In this document: piece by piece, positions 27,799 to 36,405 of the stretch
Layout: every line of letters starts with the position of its first letter
How positions within the stretch are numbered: position 1 is the first letter of the stretch
Assembly: GCF_036884845.1 (NCBI RefSeq)
Contig: NZ_CP145732.1
Location: 4,588,001-4,652,000 of the forward strand
DNA length: 64,000 nt
Direction: 5' to 3'
DNA from: Pseudomonas sp. MAG733B
GTDB taxonomy: Bacteria > Pseudomonadota > Gammaproteobacteria > Pseudomonadales > Pseudomonadaceae
The notes under the pieces: generated by a model
Seen by the model: the letters and a program-made list of their open reading frames with translations, nothing else
Told to the model about the DNA's origin: nothing
Databases searched by the model: none
Made by a program: the position numbers and the translations under genes

Positions 27799-28791
27799 AT
27801 GAACAATTCGAACTTCGACCCGCGGCAGTTCCGCCAGGCGCTGGGCGCCTTCACCACCGGCGTGACCATTGTCACGACCCGAGGTCGGGACGGGCAGGAC
27901 TACGGCATGACGGCCAACAGTTTCAACTCGGTGTCGATTGACCCGCCGATGGTGCTCTGGAGCCTGAACAAGGATTCGTCATCGGCCCAGGCGTTTACCG
28001 GTTCCGAACACTTTGCCGTGCACATCCTGGCCAACGATCAGGAAGATTTGTCCAACCGCTTCGCCAAGCGTGGCGTCGACAAATTCGCCGGGCTGTCGAC
28101 CACTCGCGGTGCTGACGGCATCCCGTTGCTGGAAGGCTGTTCGGCGCGTTTCGAGTGCCGCACAACCTACCAGTACGAAGGTGGTGATCACATCATTCTG
28201 GTCGGGGAAGTGCTGGCCTTCGATCGCTTTGACAGCTCACCACTGGTGTTTCACGGCGGCGGTTATCGACGCCTGCTGGAGCCTGTCGTCGTGCAGGATC
28301 ATAGCGTCTATGGCGACAACTGGCTGGGCTTCCTGCTGGGCCGCGCCTACTACCAGATGCAAATGCCGATTCGTCAGCAACTGAAGGCCATGGGCATGAG
28401 CGACCTCGATTTCGAGCTGCTGGGCATGCTCAGTTTCGGCGAAGGCAAAACCCTGACTGAGTTGCGCCGACTGTTCGAATTCGTCGGCAAGGACCTCACC
28501 CGACAACACCTGGATGTCTGGGTGCAAAAAGGTTTGCTCACCTTGGAAACGACCAATGATGAAGCGGCGCGAATTTACTTCACCGAGTCCGGACGGCAAT
28601 TGACCATCGAGTGGCTGGCGTTCGCCAAGGCCGCCGAAATGACCGCAATGGAGTCACTCGATTACGAAGAAGCCCAGCAGCTCAAACTGCTGATCGGGCG
28701 CGTGATCCAGCAAACCGGCGAAACGCTGCCGCAGCACTGGCGCAAGGAAAATATCTGGCAGGACAACAATCTTTGGCAGCAACCCGGCTGA
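27799..28791 (+). CDS. Flavin reductase with C-terminal MarR-like domain
   Basis: 330 residues if started at ATG 27799 (GGAG 9 bases upstream); an ATG at 27784 precedes that GGAG. Residues about 1-165 are a flavin-reductase split-barrel domain (ALGAFTTGVTIVTTRGRDGQ, GMTANSFNSVSIDPPMVLWS, FAVHILANDQEDLSNRFA). Residues about 185-320 resemble a MarR winged helix (SDLDFELLGMLSFGEGKTLT, LTRQHLDVWVQKGLLTLETT). This is the layout of the reductase C1 of Acinetobacter 4-hydroxyphenylacetate hydroxylase, where the MarR-like tail senses the aromatic substrate. It probably supplies FMNH2 to the preceding monooxygenase. Confidence 0.85.
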   Translation: MNNSNFDPRQFRQALGAFTTGVTIVTTRGRDGQDYGMTANSFNSVSIDPPMVLWSLNKDSSSAQAFTGSEHFAVHILANDQEDLSNRFAKRGVDKFAGLSTTRGADGIPLLEGCSARFECRTTYQYEGGDHIILVGEVLAFDRFDSSPLVFHGGGYRRLLEPVVVQDHSVYGDNWLGFLLGRAYYQMQMPIRQQLKAMGMSDLDFELLGMLSFGEGKTLTELRRLFEFVGKDLTRQHLDVWVQKGLLTLETTNDEAARIYFTESGRQLTIEWLAFAKAAEMTAMESLDYEEAQQLKLLIGRVIQQTGETLPQHWRKENIWQDNNLWQQPG

Positions 28792-28880
28792 ACCGCTGCC
28801 AGCCATGCGGCCTGGGGGCTTTGCTCCCAGGATCTGGATACAACAATAAGAACCAGCGCGTGTCATGAGGTATTGAAGTG

Positions 28881-30269
28881 ATGTCGAGTACAACCGGTAT
28901 CCGGAGCACTACCGTCGCCCCTGCGGCAGTGATCCTGCCTAATCGCGGACAGGCGTATTACACCGTCGGCGTCCTGCTGATTGCCTATATTTTTTCGATC
29001 ATGGACCGGCAGATCCTGACCCTGCTGGTCGGCCCGATCCAGCAATCGTTGCAGGTCAACGACAGCTGGATGGGCGTGCTCCACGGTTTTACCTTCGCTG
29101 CTTTTTACTCACTGGTCGGCCTGCCCATCGCGCGGCTGATCGATCGCGGCAATCGGCGCTGGGTGATCACCGTCGGCATCGGTCTGTGGTGCATTGCCAC
29201 CGCGGCCGGTGGTTTGGCCAGCGAGTTCTGGCACTTGTTGCTGGCGCGAATCGGCGTGGCGGTCGGTGAGGCCGTGCTGCTGCCGGGTGCGGTGTCTTTG
29301 ATCAGTGATTTGTTCCCGGCGGAAAAACGCGGCCGCGCCCTCGGCGTGTTCGGCACTGGCGCATCATTCGGCGTGGGTGCCGGTCTGCTCGCCACCGGTT
29401 TGGTGCTGGGCTATTTCACCGAACACCCGCTGACCCTGCCTGGGTTGGGCTTGCTGCAACCTTGGCAGACCACGTTGATGTCGATCGGCTTGCCCGGCCT
29501 GCTGGTGTTGCTGTTGATGGCCGGCGTGCCCGAACCGCGTTCACGCAAAAACGCGATGGGCGTCAAACCGCAGGCCCGCACGGATGTACCGCTGCGTGAA
29601 GTACTGGCGTACCTGCGCGAGAACCGTCGCACCTTTGCTGCACTGTTCCTCGGCGCCGGCTGTTTCTATGCGGCGGTGTATGGCAGTGGCGGCTGGGTGC
29701 CGACTTATCTGGTGCGTGAATTTGGCTGGAGCTACGCCCGGGTCGGAGCCTTGATGGGCGCGATCATGTGCGTCTGTGGTCCGCTCGGCGTGGTCATCGC
29801 CAGTTGGCTGGGCGAGTACTGGCGCAATCGCGGGGTGAGCAACGGCAACCTGCGCGTCGCCCTGATCGCCTGCATCCTGCTGGCGCTGGTGAGTGTGCCG
29901 CTGTTGCTGGCGTCGAGCCTGGAACGAGCGATCCCGTTCCTGGTGTTGGCCACCCTCCTCTGGACCAGCCTGTTCGGCGTGGGTGCAGCCCTCATCGTCG
30001 AAGTGTCTCCGGCGCCCATGCGCGGCCAGTTCATGGCCATGTTCACCGGTGTCCTGAACCTGCTGGGCGCCGGTTGCGGCCCGGTCTTCATGGGGTTGCT
30101 GACCGACTACGTGTTCAAGGACCCGCACGCGATCAAGTACTCGATCCTCTATGTCTCCCTGATCGCCTGCGCCCTCGCCGCCCTGCTCTTTTGCAGCGCC
30201 TGGAGCAGTTTCCGGCACACCGCGCAAAACGCCCTGCAATGGGAAGCCAGGCGCGCGCTTCACCCTTGA
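28881..30269 (+). CDS. MFS transporter
   Basis: 462 residues, 12 predicted helices. Family markers: FSIMDRQILTLLVGPIQQSL in helix 1, GLPIARLIDRGNRRWV in loop 2-3 and FPAEKRGRALGVFGTGASFG. These resemble the spinster/aromatic-acid type of MFS permease. A GTG at 28878 with GAGG at 7 bases is an equally good start. Likely imports the substrate of the upstream monooxygenase. Confidence 0.85.
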   Translation: MSSTTGIRSTTVAPAAVILPNRGQAYYTVGVLLIAYIFSIMDRQILTLLVGPIQQSLQVNDSWMGVLHGFTFAAFYSLVGLPIARLIDRGNRRWVITVGIGLWCIATAAGGLASEFWHLLLARIGVAVGEAVLLPGAVSLISDLFPAEKRGRALGVFGTGASFGVGAGLLATGLVLGYFTEHPLTLPGLGLLQPWQTTLMSIGLPGLLVLLLMAGVPEPRSRKNAMGVKPQARTDVPLREVLAYLRENRRTFAALFLGAGCFYAAVYGSGGWVPTYLVREFGWSYARVGALMGAIMCVCGPLGVVIASWLGEYWRNRGVSNGNLRVALIACILLALVSVPLLLASSLERAIPFLVLATLLWTSLFGVGAALIVEVSPAPMRGQFMAMFTGVLNLLGAGCGPVFMGLLTDYVFKDPHAIKYSILYVSLIACALAALLFCSAWSSFRHTAQNALQWEARRALHP

Positions 30270-30302
30270 CCCTTTTCCTACCCCCCGAATGAGTAATTTT
30301 CC

Positions 30303-30716
30303 ATGACCACCCTCAATGGCAGTTGCCTGTGCGGCAACATCCAGTATTCGACCCTCGCCGCCCCGCTGATGACCGCTGTCTGCCACTGCAGCGATTGCCA
30401 GAAACAATCGGGCAGCGCCTTTTCGATCAACGTGCTGGTACCCACCGACGGTTTCGAAGTCGCCGGCAAGACGTTGAGCAGTTTCTCCAGCAATGGTGGC
30501 AGCGGCCTGCCGGTGCGGCGGTTCTTCTGCAGCCATTGTGGCTCCGGACTGTATAGCGCGGTGACCACGATGCCCGGCCTGTTTGCGGTCAAGGCCGGCA
30601 CGCTCAGCGACACCTCGGCACTCAACCCGGCCTTGCACCTGTGGTGTGCCTCAGCCCAACCGTGGGTGCCGATCGATCGCGACTTGACGTGCTACGAGCA
30701 AGCAGTCACCGACTAA
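30303..30716 (+). CDS. GFA-family (glutathione-dependent formaldehyde-activating/CENP-V) zinc protein
   Basis: 137 residues with the family cysteines: CLCGN, CHCSDCQKQSGSAF and CSHCGSGLYS, which bind structural and catalytic zinc. Members form glutathione adducts of formaldehyde or have unrelated roles. In this operon it might detoxify an aldehyde released by the monooxygenase (inference). Confidence 0.85.
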   Translation: MTTLNGSCLCGNIQYSTLAAPLMTAVCHCSDCQKQSGSAFSINVLVPTDGFEVAGKTLSSFSSNGGSGLPVRRFFCSHCGSGLYSAVTTMPGLFAVKAGTLSDTSALNPALHLWCASAQPWVPIDRDLTCYEQAVTD

Positions 30717-30786
30717 TCCCCCCGCCTGGCGTCCGGATCGACGTAGCTCCCCGCGCGTTGCTCCGGACGCTGTAGAGAAAATCAAG

Positions 30787-31839
30787 ATGATCAAGAACGC
30801 GCCCCCTGCGTCGCACATCAGCACACCCGTCAGCGCGCCCCGGCAATGGCTTGGCCAGCTGCGGCAGATCGGTCCCGGTCTGCTGGTCAGCCTGGCGATC
30901 GCCATGGCCTCGGCCTTTATCGCTGATCACTACGGTGGCCCGACGTTGTTGTATGCCCTGTTATTCGGCATGGCCTGCCATTTTCTCAGCGAGCACAGCC
31001 GCTGCCTGCCGGGTATCGAGTTCGCCTCGCGGACGCTGTTGCGCATCGGCGTCGCGCTGTTGGGTGCGCGTATCACCCTGGAACAGATCGGCTCGCTTGG
31101 TTGGGAAACCGTACTGGCAGCCGTGTTTGCCGTGACGGCGACAATTGTTGTTGGCTGGCTCAGCGCTCGCCTGCTGGGCGTACGCGCCGACTTCGGCGTG
31201 TTGACCGGTGGCGCCGTGGCCATTTGCGGAGCGTCGGCCGCCCTGGCGATTTCCGCCGTACTGCCCAAACATGAGAACAGCGAGCGCGATACCTTGCTGA
31301 CGGTGGTCAGTGTCACCGGCCTTTCGACCGTGGCCATGATCACCTATCCGATCCTCTGCAAACTGCTCGGCCTTTCTCCCGAACAAGCCGGGACCTTTCT
31401 CGGCGGCACCATCCATGACGTGGCGCAGGTCGTCGGCGCCGGCTACATGATCTCGCCGGCAACCGGCGACATCGCCACCGTGGTGAAGCTGCTGCGCGTG
31501 GCGCTGCTGGTTCCCGCCGTCGTGGTGATTGCCTGGTGTTTCCGCCGGCAACAGGGCCAGCAGACAGGCACGGGACGGCGGATGCCGCTGGTTCCGGGAT
31601 TCCTGCTCGCCTTTGTTTGCCTGGTTGCGATCAACAGCAGTGGCGTCCTGCCGCTTTCGCTGTCGAGCGCCATGAGTGACACCTCACGTGTCTGCCTGGT
31701 GATCGCTATCGCGGCCTTGGGCTTGAAAACCTCACTGCAAAAACTCGCGACTGTGGGCTGGCGCCCGATCGCGTTGCTGGTTGGTGAAACGCTGTTCCTC
31801 GCAATGCTGGTAATCGGCCTGCTTTACCTGGGTCGCTGA
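30787..31839 (+). CDS. YeiH/UPF0324 family putative sulfate/sulfite exporter
   Basis: 350 residues, about 10 helices. GIEFASRTLLRIGVALLGAR, TGGAVAICGASAALAISAV and GGTIHDVAQVVGAGYMIS are the family signatures. Such proteins are annotated as putative sulfate exporters. Next to an SsuD-like monooxygenase it could remove sulfite from a desulfonation reaction, which is the main clue to the operon's substrate. Confidence 0.82.
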   Translation: MIKNAPPASHISTPVSAPRQWLGQLRQIGPGLLVSLAIAMASAFIADHYGGPTLLYALLFGMACHFLSEHSRCLPGIEFASRTLLRIGVALLGARITLEQIGSLGWETVLAAVFAVTATIVVGWLSARLLGVRADFGVLTGGAVAICGASAALAISAVLPKHENSERDTLLTVVSVTGLSTVAMITYPILCKLLGLSPEQAGTFLGGTIHDVAQVVGAGYMISPATGDIATVVKLLRVALLVPAVVVIAWCFRRQQGQQTGTGRRMPLVPGFLLAFVCLVAINSSGVLPLSLSSAMSDTSRVCLVIAIAALGLKTSLQKLATVGWRPIALLVGETLFLAMLVIGLLYLGR

Positions 31840-31876
31840 ACTGACCCTGCCCATCGAAAAACCTGAGAGCAACGAC

Positions 31877-33250
31877 ATGAAAACAACAAAAATACTTGTG
31901 CAAACCGGTGCCCTGGCGCTTTCCCTCCTGGCCACGGCTGTCATGGCCAAGGTTTCTCCCGAAGAGGCTGCGCAACTGGGCACCACGCTGACGCCGATGG
32001 GCGCCGTCAGAACCGCGAACGCCGCCGGCAGCATTCCCGCCTGGTCCGGAGGCCTGCCGACCAGCGCCGGGACAGTCGATGCCAAGGGCTTTTTGTCCGA
32101 CCCGTTTGCCAACGAAAAGCCCCTGTTCACCATCACCGCCGCCAACGTCAATCAGTACAAGGACAAGCTCTCGGCAGGCCAATTGGCCTTGTTCGCGCGC
32201 TATCCCGACACCTACAAAATCCCGGTCTACCCGACTCACCGCACCGCCGCGGTGCCGGCAGACATCTACTCGGTGATCAAGGCCAGCGCCCTGAAGACCG
32301 AAGGCGTGGATGGCGGCAATGGCTTGACCGGTTTTGCCGATAGCCGTTACTACGCGTTCCCGGTGCCCAAGAGCGGTATCGAAGTGCTGTGGAATCACCT
32401 GACCCGTTATCGCGGCGGCAACCTCAAGCGCTGGGCAACCCGTGTCCAACCGCAAGCCGACGGCGCCTTCAGCATGGTCGAACTGGAAGACGAAATCTCT
32501 TACCCGCGTGAGCTTCCGGACCTGGACAAGGACAAGGCCGATAACGTGCTGTTCTACTTTATCCAGCGTGTGACAGGCCCGGCCCGCCTGGCCGGTAACG
32601 TGTTGCTGGTGCACGAAACCATCGACCAGGTAAAAGAGCCCCGCAACGCCTGGCTGTACAACGCCGGCCAGCGTCGCGTGCGCCGTGCGCCACAAGTGGC
32701 CTACGACGGCCCGGCCACCGCTGCCGACGGCCTGGCCACCACGGACAACTACGACATGTTCAACGGTGCGCCGGATCGATACACCTGGGAGCTGGTCGGG
32801 AAAAAGGAGCTGTACATCCCCTACAACAGCTACAAGCTCGACTCACCCAACCTCAAGTACGCCGACATCCTCAAGGCCGGTCATATCAATCAGGACCTGA
32901 CCCGCTACGAATTACACCGCGTCTGGGAAGTGGTGGCCAAGGTCAAGCCAGGCGAGCGTCACATCTACGCGACACGCCACATGTACTTCGATGAAGACAG
33001 CTGGCAATTGGCGGAGGTGGACCATTACGACGGCCGCGGCCAACTGTGGCGCGTAGGCGAAGGGCATGCGCAGCAGTACTACCACAAGCAAGTGCCGGGC
33101 TATACCGCTGAAGTGCTCTACGACCTGCAGTCCGGCCGCTACTCGGTGCTGGGCCTGAAGAACGAAGAAAAGCGCAGCATTGAATTCGGCGCCGTGGCTT
33201 CGGCGAACAACTACACCCCGGCAGCGCTGCGTCAGGCGGGTGTGCGTTAA
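31877..33250 (+). CDS. DUF1329 exported protein
   Basis: 457 residues, Sec signal peptide MKTTKILVQTGALALSLLAT...VMAK. The rest is the DUF1329 domain (GTTLTPMGAVRTANAAGSIP, PVYPTHRTAAVP, YDMFNGAPDRYTWELVGKKE, ATRHMYFDEDSWQLAEVDHY), usually about 450 residues. These outer-membrane- or periplasm-associated proteins occur with DUF1302 proteins and RND permeases in loci for hydrophobic substrates; here no DUF1302 partner follows. Last gene of the 26.6-33.2 kb run before a REPIN. Confidence 0.85.
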   Translation: MKTTKILVQTGALALSLLATAVMAKVSPEEAAQLGTTLTPMGAVRTANAAGSIPAWSGGLPTSAGTVDAKGFLSDPFANEKPLFTITAANVNQYKDKLSAGQLALFARYPDTYKIPVYPTHRTAAVPADIYSVIKASALKTEGVDGGNGLTGFADSRYYAFPVPKSGIEVLWNHLTRYRGGNLKRWATRVQPQADGAFSMVELEDEISYPRELPDLDKDKADNVLFYFIQRVTGPARLAGNVLLVHETIDQVKEPRNAWLYNAGQRRVRRAPQVAYDGPATAADGLATTDNYDMFNGAPDRYTWELVGKKELYIPYNSYKLDSPNLKYADILKAGHINQDLTRYELHRVWEVVAKVKPGERHIYATRHMYFDEDSWQLAEVDHYDGRGQLWRVGEGHAQQYYHKQVPGYTAEVLYDLQSGRYSVLGLKNEEKRSIEFGAVASANNYTPAALRQAGVR

Positions 33251-33280
33251 TTTCGCCTATCAGGCAACGCACAAAACCCG

Positions 33281-33370
33281 GTGGGAGCGAGCTTGCTCGC
33301 GATGGCATCGGCACACTTAACATCGTGGTGGCTGATGCACCGCAATCGCGAGCAAGCTCGCTCCTACAGG
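33281..33370. repeat. REPIN (GAGCGAGCTTGCTCGCG type)
   Basis: Inverted pair GTGGGAGCGAGCTTGCTCGC and GCGAGCAAGCTCGCTCCTAC with about 45 bases between; lies between the DUF1329 gene and the DUF6152 gene. Confidence 0.92.
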
Positions 33371-33490
33371 GGTTGTGGTTGCCCTGTAGCAGAACAACTA
33401 CATAGTCAGAAACATACTTTTGGTCTGGCCGCCCAGCCCTTGCGAATGTGCGGGCTATCCTGAAAAACATCGACTCAGGAGAACCCTGCC

Positions 33491-33841
33491 ATGAACATCA
33501 TGCTCAAGGGCATTGGCGTGTCATTGCTGCTGGTGGTCACGACGGCCTTCGCCCATCACGGCTGGAGCGAGTATGACTCCAGCAAGCCCTTGCAATTGAG
33601 CGGCACCATTGAAGAAGCCGGTTATTCCCATCCCCACGGCTTCGTCAACCTGAAAACGGCGGACAAAACCTGGAACGTGGTGCTCGCCCCGCCTTCGCGC
33701 ATGGAAAATCGCGGGCTGTCGAAGGACATGCTGGCGGTCGGCACGCAAGCCACCGTGGTCGGTTACCAGAACCGCAGCAAACCCGATGAATTACGTGCAG
33801 AACGCATCACCATCGGCGACAAAACCACCGAGTTGCGCTGA
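33491..33841 (+). CDS. DUF6152-type small exported protein
   Basis: 116 residues with signal peptide (GVSLLLVVTTAFAHHGW). HHGWSEYDSSKPLQLSGTIE followed by SHPHGFVNLK is typical of the family, a small beta-barrel-like periplasmic protein of unknown role. Its stop overlaps the next start (TGATG), so it is translated together with the DUF6644-like membrane protein. Confidence 0.75.
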   Translation: MNIMLKGIGVSLLLVVTTAFAHHGWSEYDSSKPLQLSGTIEEAGYSHPHGFVNLKTADKTWNVVLAPPSRMENRGLSKDMLAVGTQATVVGYQNRSKPDELRAERITIGDKTTELR

Positions 33842-34329
33842 TGCAAACCGAACCGGGCTGGATGGACCGGCTGAACGATTCGCCGCTTGGAACAGCCATG
33901 CGCGGCGACTTGTGGCTGTACCCGCTGGTCGAGGTGGTGCACATACTCGGCTTCGTGATACTGGTTGGCTCAGTGGTGATGTTTGACCTGCGAGTACTCG
34001 GCGTGTCGCGCTCTATTCAGGTAACGGCCCTCGCCCGCCATCTCCTGCCATGGTCCGTGGCGGCCCTGCTGTTGATCGTCCCGGCCGGGCTGATGATGTT
34101 TTCCGCTCACCCACACGACTTTGCCTCCAATGACATTTTCATCCTCAAGCTGTGCCTGATCGCCACGGCGGGTCTGAACGCCGTGCTGTTCCATGTCGGC
34201 GTGTACCGCTCCGTCACGGCGTGGAACACCGATGCATCGGCACCCGGCGTAGCCAGGTTGCAGGCGCTGTTTTCCATCGGGATATGGGTCAGCGTGATCC
34301 TTTGCGGCCGTTTGCTGGCCTACACCTGA
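33841..34329 (+). CDS. DUF6644-like inner-membrane protein
   Basis: 162 residues, four helices (LVEVVHILGFVILVGSVVMF; LLPWSVAALLLIVPAGLMMF; LCLIATAGLNAVLFHVGVY; LFSIGIWVSVILCGRLLAYT). His residues in helix 1 and helix 3 are a hint of heme or copper binding. Coupled to the exported DUF6152 protein; the pair is often found together in Proteobacteria. Confidence 0.75.
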   Translation: MQTEPGWMDRLNDSPLGTAMRGDLWLYPLVEVVHILGFVILVGSVVMFDLRVLGVSRSIQVTALARHLLPWSVAALLLIVPAGLMMFSAHPHDFASNDIFILKLCLIATAGLNAVLFHVGVYRSVTAWNTDASAPGVARLQALFSIGIWVSVILCGRLLAYT

Positions 34330-34350
34330 ACGGTTCATTGCATTACAGAC

Positions 34351-34367
34351 TTGTCATTGAGTTGTCA
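34351..34367 (+). promoter_or_regulatory. Direct-repeat box TTGTCA-N5-TTGTCA upstream of the hydrolase gene
   Basis: Two TTGTCA repeats with an 11-base period, the spacing used by OmpR-family regulators. The same extended pattern TTACA-N3-TTGTCAT-N2-AG-N-TGT recurs at 35249-35275 in front of the DUF2790 gene. Both are near the OmpR-type regulator at 35734. Confidence 0.5.
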
Positions 34368-34459
34368 GCGTAGCCAGCACCCTCGCCTCATACAGTGAAG
34401 TCGTCAGTCACCCACAGCGGGTGACACGCCTTCCACTGATGATGACAAGGGTCGATACC

Positions 34460-35233
34460 ATGAATCCATTGAGCAAACTCTGCCTGATCGCCGCCAGCCT
34501 GTTCGTGCTGGGCACCGGTTCCGCCATGGCCGCTTCGCCAATCGCACCGGTCAAGGCCAATAACGTCGTGCTGGTGCACGGTTCCTGGGCCGATGGCTCC
34601 AGTTGGTCGGACGTGATTTCCCGTTTGCAGGCTGCTGGTCTGCATGTCACCGCCGTGCAAAACCCACTGACCTCGGTGGCCGATGACGTCGCTGCCACCC
34701 AGCGTGTACTTGATCAGCAAGACGGCCCGATCGTACTGGTCGGCCACTCATACGCCGGCACCGTGGTCAGCGAGGCCGGGGTCAATCCGAAGGTCAGTTC
34801 GCTGGTGTATGTCGCCGCGCGGGCGCCGGATGCCGGGGAAGACTTCGTCGCCCTCTCGGCCAAGTATCCGACCATGCCCGTGCGTGCCGGCACTGAAGAA
34901 CACGACGGTTTCGTCAGCCTCAAGCAAGACGCCTTCCTCAAATACTTCGCCAGCGACGTGCCACACGACAAGGCCATGCAACTTTTCGCCGTGCAGCAAC
35001 CGATAGCCAAGACCCTGTTTGGTGAGCGCACCACCGCCGCGGCCTGGCACACCAAACCGTCGTGGTACGCCGTGTCGAGTCTTGACCAGACAATCAACCC
35101 TGACCTGGAACGCTTCCTCGCCAAGCGCATGGGCGCGACCACTATCGAGTTGCCGTCGAGTCATCTGTCGCTGGTATCGCATTCCAAGGAAATCGCTGAC
35201 CTGATCCTTGAAGCCTCCGGTCGCCAACCGTAA
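34460..35233 (+). CDS. Secreted alpha/beta hydrolase (EstC/esterase-like)
   Basis: 257 residues from ATG 34460 (AAGGG 9 bases upstream). Signal peptide ends SAMAAS. Then VVLVHGSWADGSSWSDVISR, nucleophile GHSYAG and the C-terminal His region SSHLSLVSHSKEIADLI. This is the small non-heme hydrolase/esterase group (haloperoxidase-like fold) exported to the periplasm. Substrate unknown. Promoter carries the TTGTCA box. Confidence 0.85.
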   Translation: MNPLSKLCLIAASLFVLGTGSAMAASPIAPVKANNVVLVHGSWADGSSWSDVISRLQAAGLHVTAVQNPLTSVADDVAATQRVLDQQDGPIVLVGHSYAGTVVSEAGVNPKVSSLVYVAARAPDAGEDFVALSAKYPTMPVRAGTEEHDGFVSLKQDAFLKYFASDVPHDKAMQLFAVQQPIAKTLFGERTTAAAWHTKPSWYAVSSLDQTINPDLERFLAKRMGATTIELPSSHLSLVSHSKEIADLILEASGRQP

Positions 35234-35248
35234 TCCGACACCGGTTTA

Positions 35249-35275
35249 TTACAACTTTGTCATCAAGCTGTTGGC
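35249..35275 (+). promoter_or_regulatory. Second copy of the TTGTCAT box, upstream of the DUF2790 gene
   Basis: TTACAACTTTGTCATCAAGC followed by TGTTGGC aligns over 28 positions with the 34342 site at about 19 identities. The second half-repeat is degenerate (CTGTTG). Candidate binding site of the 35734 response regulator. Confidence 0.45.
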
Positions 35276-35362
35276 TGGCTGTTCGGATCACCTGGTTAAC
35301 CTGTACTTACTGCCAGGCCCACCCGCCGACAGCCATCTCAACCCTGAATAGAGAGCCCCATC

Positions 35363-35620
35363 ATGAAAATGTATATCCTCGGTTTCGCCGCCCTCCTCGC
35401 TACCGGCTCGGCCTTTGCCGATACCCAAAGCACCGCCCCGGTGATCCACGACAAGGACGCGGCCTTCGTCCACCTCGATATCGCCAAAGTCACCGGCGAA
35501 ACCGACATTTCGCAACAATGCGGCATCATCCCCGCCCAACTGAACTACCTCGACCATCAGGGTCGCCAGCATGAGCTGGATTACCTGGTCCAGGGCAGCG
35601 GTTGCACCAATGAGCATTGA
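35363..35620 (+). CDS. DUF2790 small periplasmic protein
   Basis: 85 residues, signal peptide ending SAFAD. Core KVTGETDISQQCGIIPAQLN with YLDHQGRQHELDY and a second Cys near the C-terminus (GSGCTNE), the typical Pseudomonas DUF2790 pattern, probably with one disulfide. DUF2790 genes often lie beside metal-responsive two-component systems, as here. Confidence 0.85.
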   Translation: MKMYILGFAALLATGSAFADTQSTAPVIHDKDAAFVHLDIAKVTGETDISQQCGIIPAQLNYLDHQGRQHELDYLVQGSGCTNEH

Positions 35621-35649
35621 TCGTCATCCCTGCGTACCCGCAGATGAAC

Positions 35650-35686
35650 GGGCTACACTGGCGGCATCGGCATGCCGCTGTAGCCC
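35650..35686 (+). other. Long hairpin between DUF2790 gene and response regulator
   Basis: GGGCTACA and GCGGCAT pair with ATGCCGC and TGTAGCCC around a CGGC loop, with a 3-base bulge. No T-run follows, so it may be an attenuator or RNA processing site lowering read-through into the regulator genes. Confidence 0.55.
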
Positions 35687-35733
35687 GCGTTTGCGGCGCT
35701 GAATTTTGTTGACCCTGAACCAGGCACAACTCC

Positions 35734-36405
35734 ATGAACATTCTTGTCGTCGAAGATGAACCCAAGGCCGGTAATTACCTGCTTAACGGCTTGCAGGAAC
35801 TCGGTTACACCGTGAGCCTGGCCCGCGATGGCGTCGATGGCTTGCACCTGGCCCTGGAGCACGATTTCGATGTGATCGTGCTCGACGTGATGATGCCGAA
35901 AATGGATGGCTGGGAAGTCCTGCGCCGCCTGCGCAAGGAAGCCGACACCCCGGTGCTGTTCCTCACCGCCCGCGATGACATCGCCGACCGCATCAAGGGC
36001 CTGGAACTGGGCGCCGACGATTACCTGATCAAGCCGTTTTCCTTCGCCGAACTGGTCGCCCGCCTGCGCACCCTGACCCGCCGCGGCCCCACCCGTGAAG
36101 AAGAACAGTTGCAGATCGAGGACCTGCAAATCGACGTGCTCAAGCGCCGCGTCACCCGCGCCGGCACGCGCATCACCCTGACCAACAAGGAATTCGCCCT
36201 GCTGCACCTGTTCGCCACGCATCAGGGTGAAGTGCTGTCGCGCTCGATGATCGCCTCGCGGGTCTGGGACATGAACTTCGACAGTGACACCAACGTGGTG
36301 GATGTCGCCGTTCGCCGGTTGCGGTTGAAGGTCGACGACCCGTTCCAGCTCAAGTTGATCCACAGCGTGCGCGGTATCGGCTACCGCTTCGATACGCAGC
36401 CATGA
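35734..36405 (+). CDS. OmpR-family response regulator (heavy-metal type)
   Basis: 223 residues. Receiver domain with [15 protein letters not shown], phospho-Asp in [15 protein letters not shown] and Lys in [11 protein letters not shown]-terminal winged helix with [15 protein letters not shown] and SVRGIGYRF. Closest in style to CopR/CzcR/IrlR regulators. Its gene overlaps the kinase gene by 4 bases. Confidence 0.92.
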   Translation: MNILVVEDEPKAGNYLLNGLQELGYTVSLARDGVDGLHLALEHDFDVIVLDVMMPKMDGWEVLRRLRKEADTPVLFLTARDDIADRIKGLELGADDYLIKPFSFAELVARLRTLTRRGPTREEEQLQIEDLQIDVLKRRVTRAGTRITLTNKEFALLHLFATHQGEVLSRSMIASRVWDMNFDSDTNVVDVAVRRLRLKVDDPFQLKLIHSVRGIGYRFDTQP

